From: CAWJHE01 sp964614855
GTDB taxonomy: Bacteria > Chloroflexota > Anaerolineae > Anaerolineales > UBA4823
Reading direction: 5' to 3'
Assembly (NCBI GenBank): GCA_964614855.1
Contig: CAZTMX010000082.1
Coordinates: 1-11,729, forward strand
DNA length: 11,729 bases
The notes below the pieces were generated by a model. It was not told the origin of the DNA and did not search any database. It saw only the letters and a list, made by a program, of their open reading frames with translations. The position numbers and the translations under genes were made by a program. Positions 1-6,953 of this stretch are shown here, in pieces (the first letter of the stretch is position 1; each line of letters opens with the position of its first letter).

Positions 1-1310
1 ATACCGCGAGTAGGCTCGTCAAAGATCACCAGTTTCGGATTGGCCAACAGCCATTTGCCAACAACGACTTTCTGTTGGTTACCGCCGCTCAAATTCTCGG
101 CCGTCAGTTCGGGGGCAGCAGGCCTGATCTGGATATTCTCAATCATATTGCGTACGGCATTCTTCTCGTTTGAAAAATTCAGAACACCCATTTTCAGGAA
201 TTGGGTCAGGTTGGGTAGCGCCATATTAAAACGCATGGATTGGTTTAGCACCAGTCCATGCGCTTTTCGATCTTCTGGAATGAGCACCAATCCAGCCTCC
301 GCCGCTTTTCCAGGATTGCGCGGTGCTGGCTGTCCCAGGTAAATGACTTCACCCGAGTCAATCTTTGCCAGGCCAACCATGGCACGGCAGACAGAGGTTC
401 TCCCGCTGCCGCCAAGACCCGCCAGCCCTACCACCTCTCCCTTCCGCACCGAAAAATTGACATTGAAAACGTTTCCTTCAATGCACAATTCTTTGACATC
501 CAGGATAACATCCCCAGGAACGTTATCGTGCGGGGGGTACATGTCTGTCATCTCACGACCAACCATCAGGGTAACCAGGTTTGTTTCATTCACTTCTGAA
601 ATCAATTTAGTAGCCATGGATTGGCCGTCTTTTAGCACTGTCACCCGGTCTGCAAGCTCAAAAATTTCGTTCAAGCGATGCGAGATATAAATAATACCGG
701 TTCCTTCTTCTCGCAGACGGCGGATAACATCGTACAAGCGATCCAGGTCTCGGCTGGGAAGCACTGCAGAAGGCTCATCCATGATGAGAATCTTGGCATT
801 TGAACCAAGCGCCTTGGCAATTTCAACAATCTGCTGCTCACCAACTGTTAGATTCTTCACAAGTTCATTGGGGTCGATATTGGTTGCCCCAAGGCGTTCT
901 AACAATTGACGAGCGGTCTTGTATCTGGCTTTTGTATCAATCAATATCCCCCCACGACCCAGAGGTTGCGCAGAAAGAGAGATATTTTCTGAAACGGTCA
1001 TGTCAGGAAGAATATTAAATTCCTGATACACCACACCGACACCCAATTTCCGCGATATCGAGGGCGTCAGGCTGTCGTAATCCTTGCCTCCCAAGTTAAT
1101 TACGCCCTTGTCTGGGACATATGCACCCGTGATGATCTTGATCAGAGTGGATTTTCCAGCGCCGTTCTCGCCAACCAACGCGTGAACTTCACCTTCTCTC
1201 AGATCAAAAGATACACCAGATAGGGCATGAATCCCACCAAAGGTTTTTTCAATATTCTTGAGCAAAAGGATCGTTTTTTGGGATTGATTTGAGCCTTCTT
1301 GAGATACCAT
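1..1310 (-). CDS. Sugar-type ABC transporter ATP-binding protein (RbsA/MglA family), 3' end outside window
   Basis: Cytoplasmic ATPase with two fused ABC domains that would power uptake of a ligand delivered by a sugar-type binding protein. The frame is open from the ATG at 1310 through base 1 (436 full codons). The family is about 500 residues long, so only the last ~60 are missing. The N-terminal domain shows Walker A GENGAGKST (47-55), signature LTVGEQQ (154-160), Walker B ILIMDEP (174-180) and switch His211. The C-terminal domain has a P-loop with Arg in place of Lys (GLGGSGRTS, 298-306), as is usual for this family, then PEDRK (345-349), signature LSGGNQQK (407-414) and Walker B ending FDEPTRG at the window edge. 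A GGAGG lies just before the ATG. It follows the double binding-protein gene by 181 bp on the same strand. The permease is expected beyond base 1. The substrate cannot be told. Confidence 0.95.
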   Translation of the reverse strand, partial: MVSQEGSNQSQKTILLLKNIEKTFGGIHALSGVSFDLREGEVHALVGENGAGKSTLIKIITGAYVPDKGVINLGGKDYDSLTPSISRKLGVGVVYQEFNILPDMTVSENISLSAQPLGRGGILIDTKARYKTARQLLERLGATNIDPNELVKNLTVGEQQIVEIAKALGSNAKILIMDEPSAVLPSRDLDRLYDVIRRLREEGTGIIYISHRLNEIFELADRVTVLKDGQSMATKLISEVNETNLVTLMVGREMTDMYPPHDNVPGDVILDVKELCIEGNVFNVNFSVRKGEVVGLAGLGGSGRTSVCRAMVGLAKIDSGEVIYLGQPAPRNPGKAAEAGLVLIPEDRKAHGLVLNQSMRFNMALPNLTQFLKMGVLNFSNEKNAVRNMIENIQIRPAAPELTAENLSGGNQQKVVVGKWLLANPKLVIFDEPTRG

Positions 1311-1438
1311 CACCCTCCACCTTCTTTCTTTCAAGAATTTCTTCAGGCCTTAATGACCTGGACGGCCTACCGGCCATTATTCAATTGGAGAATACTCTGA
1401 AACTCGAACAATGAAAACTGTGTGAATTTTACCGCGAA

Positions 1439-1473
1439 ATTTGCCTGCCGGAGAAATCACCCGGCAGGCAAAT
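1439..1473 (-). promoter_or_regulatory. Intercistronic hairpin between binding-protein and ATPase genes
   Basis: A perfect 13-bp inverted repeat (arms 1439-1451 and 1461-1473, arm ATTTGCCTGCCGG) with a 9-nt loop sits 18 bp past the stop codon of the binding-protein gene. There is no T-run after the stem on either strand, so it is not a standard intrinsic terminator. Stable stems in this position commonly protect the upstream binding-protein mRNA and lower expression of the ATPase behind it. That role is inferred. The rest of 1311-1491 shows nothing clear. Confidence 0.6.
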
Positions 1474-1491
1474 ATTACTTACTCAAAAAAC

Positions 1492-3864
1492 TTACTTCCG
1501 GCCAAACCCACCGTCGATATAGGCTTGAATATCAACAGTTGCGGGCGGGATGAAGTCATCATTCAACTCGGGAACGAACCACTGTAGGAAGTTGGTGTGA
1601 TCGTAAGGATCAGCGCCGTCCATCAGGGTGCGCAGGCTGATGAATCTCTTCACCGGTTTGCCCTGCAGGATATCGATTGCGGTCTGCAGGCAGTATTTGG
1701 ACATGGATGGCGGATCTGGGGATCCAACAAACTGGTAGTTGTATTCCTGAGCCAGGCGCAGGAAACCATTGGGCACGTTGACCATGGCGAACTTGGGGGC
1801 TTCAACGCCGGCATCTTCGTAAGCCAGCGCAGCGCCGAGGGCCATTTCACCACCACCAGCCCAGATACCATCGATTTGCGGGTTCGCAGCCATCAAAGCT
1901 TCCATTTTCTGCTTTGCGGTGGCGATATTCCACTGGGCATATTCTTCAGCGATGATCTCAATTTCGGGATATTTTGCAAAGGCATCTTTCGCAGCAGCAA
2001 CCCAGGTTTCGGTGGAATCTACACCAGCGATACCGTTGAAGATCACGATTTTACCCTTGCCACCCAGCAACTGAGCCAGGCCGTCACCAGATTTGTAGGC
2101 GACTTCGTAGAAGTCGATGTCTACACGGGTGGTGAAGTCTTCACCCTCGATACCATTGGCGCACAGCACAACCGGGATACCCGCATCAATCGCGCGACGG
2201 ATCACGGTGGTGGTGGCAGCACGACCAACGGGCTCAACCACGATCGCATCCGGGGCTTGTTCGATAAAGGTCTCGATGTCGCTGATCTGCTGGTTTGCAT
2301 CGTTGGTGATCGCGCGGATCAAATCACCTTCCAAAATGCCGGCAGCCAAAAGCTCTTTGCCGTAGGCATCGATGGTGACATTGTAGGTGTTACCCCAACC
2401 ATTGCTGGCATCCTGCTGGGAGACTGCGATGGTATACGGTCCGTCTTTCTTGTACACAGAGGTATCCACATCTGTCTCAGCATCTGCAAGCAGGGCGCGG
2501 GAGTAATCTGAATCCAGGGCAGGATCGACTTCAGCGACTGCAGGAGCAGCAGGCATTTCCACAGCGGCTGCACCCATCATGCCGTCAGCATCGCGAGCAT
2601 CCCAACCCGGAACCGGCCAGACAACTTCAGCAGCAGCCAGTTCATCAGGCCAGATGGCGATTTGCTGGCCGTTTTGCCACTGGGCCATGACGGTTGGGGC
2701 TTCGATCAAGCGGCCTTTCTCATCAAAGGTGGCAGACGGCCACATGAAGCTCCATTTGCCGCCCTCGAACTTGGTGGTGCGCAAAGTCTCAGCTACCACT
2801 TTTGGATCGGTCGAGCAGGCTTTCTCAAGTGCATCAGCCAGCAGCCAAGTGGAGGCATACGTGGTGTTATAGGTGCCGCCCAGTTCCTGACCAGTGTATT
2901 CCTGGAACTTGGCCATGAAAGCGGGGTCAACGGGCAGCTTGCTTACTGGGGCGAAGTCCTGGGTGACGATTACGCCGTCGGCGACATCTTTACCAGCTTC
3001 GTTCAGGAAGAAGGAAGTAGCAAAGCCAGAGCCGAGGGTGATGATACCCATCTTGGGATAGTAACCCTGCTCTTTGGCCTGTTTCAGCAGCTGAGGAGCC
3101 TGGTTATTGCCCAGCAAGAACCACACATCAGGATCTGCATTCTTGACGCGCAGAATGGTGTCGGTGAAGTCCTGGGCATCGCCTTCGTAGGTGAATGTTT
3201 CCAGGAGTTCAAGGCTGGTGAGGCTGATGGCATGTTTCCAAACCTCTTCTACTTCTGCACCAAAGGTGAAATTGGGGACGGTGATGACAGCGGTCTTGGC
3301 GCCTTTTTCTTCAGCCCACTTTGCGTTGTCAATACCCCAGTTCTGGAACAGGGAGACGGTCTGGAAGACGTATTTCAAACCGCGGTCTGTGATCACGCCG
3401 TCCAGGGCGTTCGGGACGATGTACGGCATTTCGTATTTTTCGGCAATTTCTGAAGCGGGGATGGTAGTACCGCTCAGAGCAGAACCGAAGACAGCCACAA
3501 CACCTTCTTTGGTGATCAGGCGTTCCATCTCAGAGTTTCCGGCTTCTGCCTTACCCTGGGTGTCACCTTTTACCAACTCAAGCTTGGCGCCGTTCAAACA
3601 AGCAATACCGCCGGCTGCGTTGATTTCGTCAACAGCCAACTGGTGGGACTTTACGTATGGATCGCCAGCCCAACCAGCATCGGGGCCGGTCAAGGGATAC
3701 AAGACACCCACTTTTACAACCTCGCCAGCTGCAGCGGGAGCTTCAGCTGCGGGAGCTTCGGCGGCGGGTGCTTCGGGTGCGGCAGGCTGCTCAGCGGCAG
3801 GTGCGGCACAGGCTGCCAGTAATAGAACCATTACCAGCATAAAGTTTAATACACGTAGCTTCAT
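1492..3864 (-). CDS. Lipoprotein with two fused periplasmic binding-protein domains (LivJ-like plus RbsB-like)
   Basis: Extracytoplasmic ligand-binding lipoprotein of 790 residues, about twice the length of a normal binding protein. A type II signal peptide is followed by the lipobox LAAC with Cys19, then an Ala/Pro/Glu linker (20-47). Residues ~48-430 form a full Peripla_BP_6 (branched-chain amino acid/amide type) domain, from KVGVLYPLTGP to a typical IWPDELA...VPGWDAR end. A second Ala/Pro-rich linker (about 432-473) leads into a full Peripla_BP_4 (ribose/sugar type) domain (about 474-790), with DANQQISDIETFIEQ-DAIVVEPVG and the closing AYIDGGF region. The start is supported by AGGAGG 5-6 nt upstream of the ATG. 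The frame is uninterrupted. The downstream ATPase is of the sugar class, matching domain 2; no transporter partner for domain 1 is visible here. Ligands are unknown. Confidence 0.93.
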   Translation of the reverse strand: MKLRVLNFMLVMVLLLAACAAPAAEQPAAPEAPAAEAPAAEAPAAAGEVVKVGVLYPLTGPDAGWAGDPYVKSHQLAVDEINAAGGIACLNGAKLELVKGDTQGKAEAGNSEMERLITKEGVVAVFGSALSGTTIPASEIAEKYEMPYIVPNALDGVITDRGLKYVFQTVSLFQNWGIDNAKWAEEKGAKTAVITVPNFTFGAEVEEVWKHAISLTSLELLETFTYEGDAQDFTDTILRVKNADPDVWFLLGNNQAPQLLKQAKEQGYYPKMGIITLGSGFATSFFLNEAGKDVADGVIVTQDFAPVSKLPVDPAFMAKFQEYTGQELGGTYNTTYASTWLLADALEKACSTDPKVVAETLRTTKFEGGKWSFMWPSATFDEKGRLIEAPTVMAQWQNGQQIAIWPDELAAAEVVWPVPGWDARDADGMMGAAAVEMPAAPAVAEVDPALDSDYSRALLADAETDVDTSVYKKDGPYTIAVSQQDASNGWGNTYNVTIDAYGKELLAAGILEGDLIRAITNDANQQISDIETFIEQAPDAIVVEPVGRAATTTVIRRAIDAGIPVVLCANGIEGEDFTTRVDIDFYEVAYKSGDGLAQLLGGKGKIVIFNGIAGVDSTETWVAAAKDAFAKYPEIEIIAEEYAQWNIATAKQKMEALMAANPQIDGIWAGGGEMALGAALAYEDAGVEAPKFAMVNVPNGFLRLAQEYNYQFVGSPDPPSMSKYCLQTAIDILQGKPVKRFISLRTLMDGADPYDHTNFLQWFVPELNDDFIPPATVDIQAYIDGGFGRK
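3724..3807 (-). repeat. Ala/Pro/Glu low-complexity linker with short tandem repeats
   Basis: This codes for residues 20-47 of the double binding protein, right after the lipidated Cys19. The peptide EAPAA recurs two to three times in tandem, giving imperfect 15-bp DNA repeats. It is a flexible tether that spaces the binding domain from the membrane. Such tracts are prone to slippage and recombination. Confidence 0.7.
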
Positions 3865-3929
3865 TTACTCCTCCTGAAAGTTAATGGTTACTCAAAATGT
3901 GATTTAATACGGGGTGTGGGGTGTGTATT

Positions 3930-4043
3930 TTCTGCAGAACTTCCTCCTTTCTTAAAAAGATCAGATCGACATCTGCAAGGCGCAGGGTTGTCCGCGTTTA
4001 AATGCAGAGATGAGAGACCTCTGCCCACCAACCGCAAGGTTGG
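3930..4043 (-). promoter_or_regulatory. Structured 5' leader of the double binding-protein gene
   Basis: The 345 bp between 3865 and 4209 hold no credible gene but several hairpins. CCAACC and GGTTGG (4028-4033, 4038-4043) enclose a 4-nt loop. GCAGAG and CTCTGC (4004-4009, 4019-4024) enclose nine bases. CAGAT and ATCTG (3962-3966, 3971-3975) are followed on the minus strand by ATCTTTTT. The palindrome TTCTGCAGAA lies at 3930-3939. TCTGCA/TGCAGA words recur at about 3936, 3974 and 4005, so alternative pairings are possible, as in attenuators. A second strong SD-like AGGAGG at about 3942-3952 has no start codon behind it. It matches no riboswitch class I can recognise. Confidence 0.35.
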
Positions 4044-4058
4044 CTAATCCCCTGACTA

Positions 4059-4067
4059 ACTATATCA
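4059..4067 (-). promoter_or_regulatory. Candidate extended -10 promoter for the transport genes
   Basis: On the minus strand the sequence TGATATAGT reads as an extended -10 (TGn plus TATAGT). No good -35 stands 17 bp upstream. It would start a transcript near 4052 with a leader of about 190 nt containing all the hairpins described here, which would let the binding-protein and ATPase genes be expressed apart from the regulator genes upstream. Confidence 0.3.
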
Positions 4068-4209
4068 CCAGAACAATTCATCGAAACCTTCGATTTTTCC
4101 CGGTGTTTTCATTGTTTAATTTATCACAAACACCATTAATAAAGCCTAAACAATATGTTAGAGAAGCATAAAGAAATTCAGAGTAAAAAACCAGTATTAT
4201 GGTAAAAAT

Positions 4210-4929
4210 TTACCCATTGGGGTTGCTATCCGGATTAAACCGGTACCCCACACCGGGTACCGTCTGAATAAAATTGGGTCTTACGGGGTTGTCTTCAATC
4301 TTCTTTCTTAATTGAGACACGAATACGCGCAAATATTCTCGCTCATCCCCATAGACATCCCCCCACACTGCTTTTAGCAACTCCCGGTGGCTGACCACCT
4401 TGCCCATCCGGTCAGCAAGAAAATTTAAGATATCAAATTCTGTGGGCGTAAGGTGGACTTCTTTCCCTTTCAATATCACTTGCCTTGCATCTACATTAAT
4501 CAGCAATTCGCCTGCCACGGTTAACTGCTCGTGCGCTTTAGGGCCAGTTTGATAGCCTTTCCAGCGTCTTAATGCCACCCGCACCCGAGCCAGAAATTCT
4601 TCCATCCCAAAAGGCATCACCACATAATCATCCGCACCCAGGTCCAGGGCGCGAATTTTCGTCGCCTCCTCACCCAGGGCTGATAAAACAATGACTGGCG
4701 CCTGGCTGACTTTTCGGATTTGGGCGCAGATGGCCAGCCCATCCACCCGAAGGGCGTTAAAATCTGGATTGAGAATAAATAAATCCACCTCGGTTTTGGA
4801 AGCTTGCTCATAGGCTTCTGTATCATCCAACGCCAGGGAAACCTCGTAACCACGGCTGACCAGGTTACGTCTTAAAGTCCTCAGGATATTGGGTTCATCG
4901 CCAATGAGCAAGATTTTGGTTGGATTCAT
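4210..4929 (-). CDS. OmpR/KdpE-family DNA-binding regulator with a degenerate (non-phosphorylatable) receiver
   Basis: Transcription regulator of 239 residues: a receiver-like domain (about 5-118) plus an intact winged-helix OmpR-type DNA-binding domain (about 135-234; HLTPTEFDIL, recognition region YLRVFVSQLRKKIE, and TVPGVGYRF wing). The receiver aligns well with KdpE, yet key residues are changed. The phospho-acceptor position in DLFILN is Asn54 instead of Asp (codon AAT at 4770-4768). The conserved Lys of the KPF motif is Met105 in MPF (codon ATG at 4617-4615). The acidic pair at the N-terminus is Gly10-Asp11. Ser83 is kept. It is therefore unlikely to work by normal Asp phosphorylation; Asp56 is two residues off. 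It lies 67 bp behind the degenerate kinase gene and probably acts with it. The start has no clear SD. A possible operator is the 11-bp repeat array at 6846-6886. Confidence 0.92.
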   Translation of the reverse strand: MNPTKILLIGDEPNILRTLRRNLVSRGYEVSLALDDTEAYEQASKTEVDLFILNPDFNALRVDGLAICAQIRKVSQAPVIVLSALGEEATKIRALDLGADDYVVMPFGMEEFLARVRVALRRWKGYQTGPKAHEQLTVAGELLINVDARQVILKGKEVHLTPTEFDILNFLADRMGKVVSHRELLKAVWGDVYGDEREYLRVFVSQLRKKIEDNPVRPNFIQTVPGVGYRFNPDSNPNG

Positions 4930-4996
4930 ATTATTCGGACCGGTATGAACAGCATCTTTCGCATACTCTTATTGCAGTTCCAATCCCATGACCTGG

Positions 4997-5755
4997 TTAT
5001 ATCACCTGCGAAACCGGTATGCTGAAAGCTAACCGGGTTGGCTCTTCATTTGTAGAAAATGGCAGTAATTTCAAACCTTGCAAACTCAACAGGTTACAAA
5101 TCACTTTCATGCGCAAATTATCAGCAGGATCGAGGGGAAGTTCTGATGGTCCACCGCATTCCGGATGATCCATACTTGTATACACATATTTTACCATTTG
5201 ACTGTTCAAGCCAGAAAATTCAACAACCCAGGAATTAGCCTCCTCCCAGGCGCGCAACCCGATATTCTCCCGACCTGTATCACTCATCACCAACTGAATA
5301 ATTAAGGTGAGCGTGATGGAAAGATATTCAAAATCCACCTGCACAGGTTTTCCATCTACAGGAATATCAAGATCTATAACGAAGTCAGGAAATTGTCTGC
5401 AGAAATCGCTATCCACTTTGTAAAGGATTTCTTGCAAAGAATGGGGCTCAGGTTTTACTTCTAATCTTTCTGCCTGCATCCGGAAAGCCAGTGACAATAA
5501 GGATTCAATGCTCGAAGCCTGATCTGCGCTAGTTTCGATTGTCCTTAGGAATTCATGCTGGTTGGTGATATCCCAGAAGATATCATAGCTCAAGAGACTG
5601 GACACAGCAGCCTTAATAGATGTCGAGGAGGCTTGTAACCTGCGCACGATATCAATCAACAAGTTCCAGGTATTCTGGTTTGTGGTTTTTAATGCTTCAA
5701 TTTCTTGTCGTAAGGCAAGATTTTCATTGACAAGATCATTATTCACATCCGCCAT
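4997..5755 (-). CDS. Degenerate histidine-kinase-like protein (pseudo-kinase), soluble
   Basis: A 252-residue protein with no membrane span: an N-terminal coiled-coil-like stretch (about 8-40), then a region matching the dimerisation and ATPase domains of KdpD/Chloroflexi-type sensor kinases. Recognisable are TSIKAAVSSLLSYDIFWD (45-62), NQHEFLRTIE (65-74), AERLEVKPEPHSLQEIL (95-111) and the closing LAFSIPV (242-248). The catalytic features are gone. When TSIK is aligned, the H-box SHELRTPLT corresponds to VRRLQASST, with Arg38 where the phospho-His should be. The N-box position reads QLVMSDTG, the G1 box reads EFSGLN, the GLGL box reads NLRM (213-216), and the last G-box reads EEPT. It should neither bind ATP normally nor autophosphorylate. 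GGAGA precedes the ATG. It is 50 bp behind the carbamate-kinase-like gene and directly ahead of the atypical regulator. A role as ligand- or partner-binding scaffold is inferred. Confidence 0.85.
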   Translation of the reverse strand: MADVNNDLVNENLALRQEIEALKTTNQNTWNLLIDIVRRLQASSTSIKAAVSSLLSYDIFWDITNQHEFLRTIETSADQASSIESLLSLAFRMQAERLEVKPEPHSLQEILYKVDSDFCRQFPDFVIDLDIPVDGKPVQVDFEYLSITLTLIIQLVMSDTGRENIGLRAWEEANSWVVEFSGLNSQMVKYVYTSMDHPECGGPSELPLDPADNLRMKVICNLLSLQGLKLLPFSTNEEPTRLAFSIPVSQVI

Positions 5756-5805
5756 AAGCTGTCTCCAGGCTATCCTTCAATATTTCACCGCTGGTCAGGC
5801 AGGTA

Positions 5806-6768
5806 TTATCTATGCACAAGAGGATCGAAGGAGCCAAACCAAAGCCCATTCTGGTCTGCCAGGGCATCTGGCAATTTTCTCATGGTTGTCACAACGACTT
5901 GTTTCCCGCCGTTGTGCAGAAAATCTGAAGATGCCTGCAGCTTGCTTTGTACAGAGCGCGAGTGGATACTCGCCAGGCGCTGTTCGATAAATTCGTCAAG
6001 CTGTTCCATGGACATGTGCACCGAGCCCTCAGCGCTCAAACCGGAAAGCAGGAATTTATCATTTCGCTCCACCACCATGAGCAGCGTCTTAGCCCCCAGT
6101 TGCAGCGCCATCTTACAGGCAATCTGTTCGGTCTCGACCACCACTTCCAAACCTTCGAGCTCACCTTTTGCGTTGCGCGCTACAGGGATGCCCCCACCCC
6201 CTCCAGCGATCACGATGTGCCCGGTCTCGACCAGATTTTTTATACCAGCAAATTCTATGATCTCTTTGGCTGGCAAACAGGGAACCGCTCGCCGGTAGCC
6301 ACGGCCCGGTTCTTCAGCAATCATCCAGCCGCGTGTCTGGCGGTATTGCTCAGCCTTTTCTCGATCAAACCAGGGACCAATCGAACGCATCGCCGTATCC
6401 GAGTTGACAGCGTGTTTATCTACCAGGGTCTGGGTCATCAGGCTGACCACCATGCGCTGATTGTTTTCCAAGTTTAGCGCATTCATAAATGCTTGCGAAA
6501 GCATATACCCTGTTGCGCCCTGGGTATCGGCTGCACACACATCCAATGGGATACTGTGTAAAACATGGCTGGCCAGTTCTGAGCGAAAAAGCACAAAACC
6601 CACCTGAGGCTTATTTCCATGCAGCACAGCAATTTTTCGTTCGCTGATTAACAGTGGTTTTAGCCCCTCCGCCAAAATTCTTGCATTTTCGCGCTGGTCA
6701 GCGATCTTCGAACCCGCGCCATTGGCCAAAACCTCACCATTGATGAGCACAACAATCGTGTCTTCCAT
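5806..6768 (-). CDS. Carbamate-kinase-like protein with altered active-site motifs
   Basis: Amino-acid-kinase fold, 320 residues, the normal length for carbamate kinase (ATP + carbamate to ADP + carbamoyl phosphate, or the reverse). Family landmarks kept: HGNKPQVG (50-57), DTQGATGYML (81-90), MTQTLVD (111-117), SIGPWFD (129-135), GYRRAVP (157-163) and GGGGGIPVAR (189-198). Landmarks changed: the N-terminal GGNA is INGE (9-12), HGNGPQ has Lys53 for Gly, the Lys of NPTKPIGP is Arg128, the IDKD motif that supplies Lys-Asp in the active site is VETE (211-214), and GSMxPK is RSVQSK (271-276) with Lys276 kept. It is either a diverged kinase with another substrate or a pseudoenzyme. GAGGAG lies 5 nt before the ATG. 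It heads the minus-strand operon, ahead of the degenerate kinase and regulator genes. The family call is firm; the activity is doubtful. Confidence 0.88.
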   Translation of the reverse strand: MEDTIVVLINGEVLANGAGSKIADQRENARILAEGLKPLLISERKIAVLHGNKPQVGFVLFRSELASHVLHSIPLDVCAADTQGATGYMLSQAFMNALNLENNQRMVVSLMTQTLVDKHAVNSDTAMRSIGPWFDREKAEQYRQTRGWMIAEEPGRGYRRAVPCLPAKEIIEFAGIKNLVETGHIVIAGGGGGIPVARNAKGELEGLEVVVETEQIACKMALQLGAKTLLMVVERNDKFLLSGLSAEGSVHMSMEQLDEFIEQRLASIHSRSVQSKLQASSDFLHNGGKQVVVTTMRKLPDALADQNGLWFGSFDPLVHR

Positions 6769-6799
6769 GTGAACTCCTCGTGCAGGTTTTTATTCTGCT

Positions 6800-6821
6800 T
6801 AATATTTTACTGGCAATATTA
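6800..6821. promoter_or_regulatory. Short AT-rich inverted repeat in the leader of the carbamate-kinase-like gene
   Basis: TAATATT (6800-6806) and AATATTA (6815-6821) form a perfect 7-bp inverted repeat with an 8-bp spacer, just downstream of the candidate minus-strand transcription start near 6828. It could be an operator, but AT-rich palindromes of this size also arise by chance. Confidence 0.25.
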
Positions 6822-6834
6822 GTTTAGCGTTAAT

Positions 6835-6863
6835 TTTATAATAGTGAAGAAAGAAACTATAAA
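6835..6863 (-). promoter_or_regulatory. Candidate promoter of the carbamate-kinase-like / regulator operon
   Basis: On the minus strand, -35 TTTATA (6863-6858) and -10 TATAAA (6840-6835) are separated by exactly 17 bp, giving a start near 6828 and a leader of about 60 nt. The -35 box falls inside the first CTATAAAG repeat of the neighbouring array, so a protein bound there would affect this promoter. Confidence 0.4.
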
Positions 6864-6886
6864 GATTCTATAAAGAAAACGTAAAG
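6846..6886 (+). repeat. Array of 11-bp-spaced direct half-sites (candidate OmpR-family operator)
   Basis: CTATAAAG occurs exactly at 6857-6864 and again at 6868-6875, 11 bp apart. The same register continues on both sides: GAAGAAAG (6846-6853) and ACGTAAAG (6879-6886), so AAAG recurs four times at 11-bp steps. Spacers are AAA, ATT and AAA. Tandem half-sites at 11-bp period are the known target layout of PhoB/OmpR-type winged-helix dimers. The array sits between two outward-facing candidate promoters. That the regulator at 4210-4929 binds here is inference. Confidence 0.5.
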
Positions 6887-6916
6887 TAAGGTGCGGATAT
6901 TTGTCCCTCAAGTGTG

Positions 6917-6922
6917 TATAAT
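6917..6922 (+). promoter_or_regulatory. -10 box of the amidohydrolase pair promoter
   Basis: A perfect TATAAT gives a start near 6929 and a 25-nt leader with AAAGGAG (6941-6947) ahead of the ATG at 6954. At 17-bp spacing the -35 would be CGGATA (6894-6899), a very poor match, which suggests a need for an activator. The 11-bp repeat array ends about 30 bp upstream of the -10. Confidence 0.5.
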
Positions 6923-6953
6923 GTAGCTACTCCACCGTTGAAAGGAGAAGCAT

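Noticed and set aside
298..306. Missing Walker A lysine in the second ABC domain as a sign of inactivation (residue numbers of the ATPase given as positions)
   Set aside because: Arg at this place is normal for the C-terminal domain of RbsA/MglA-type ATPases.
40..690. Overlapping plus-strand open frames
   Set aside because: Antisense to the ABC ATPase, whose frame runs unbroken off the window edge with all motifs in order.
1597..2511. 304-codon plus-strand open frame
   Set aside because: Antisense to the double binding protein; its translation is low-complexity with no family pattern, while the minus strand gives a clear lipoprotein. The same holds for the open frames at 2662-3453 and 3191-3877.
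4182..4209. Weak hairpin with T-run after the regulator gene (minus strand ACCA/TGGT then TTTTTT)
   Set aside because: A 4-bp stem is too short to call a terminator with confidence.
5947..6477. 176-codon plus-strand open frame
   Set aside because: Shadow of the carbamate-kinase-like gene; no recognisable domain and no start signals.
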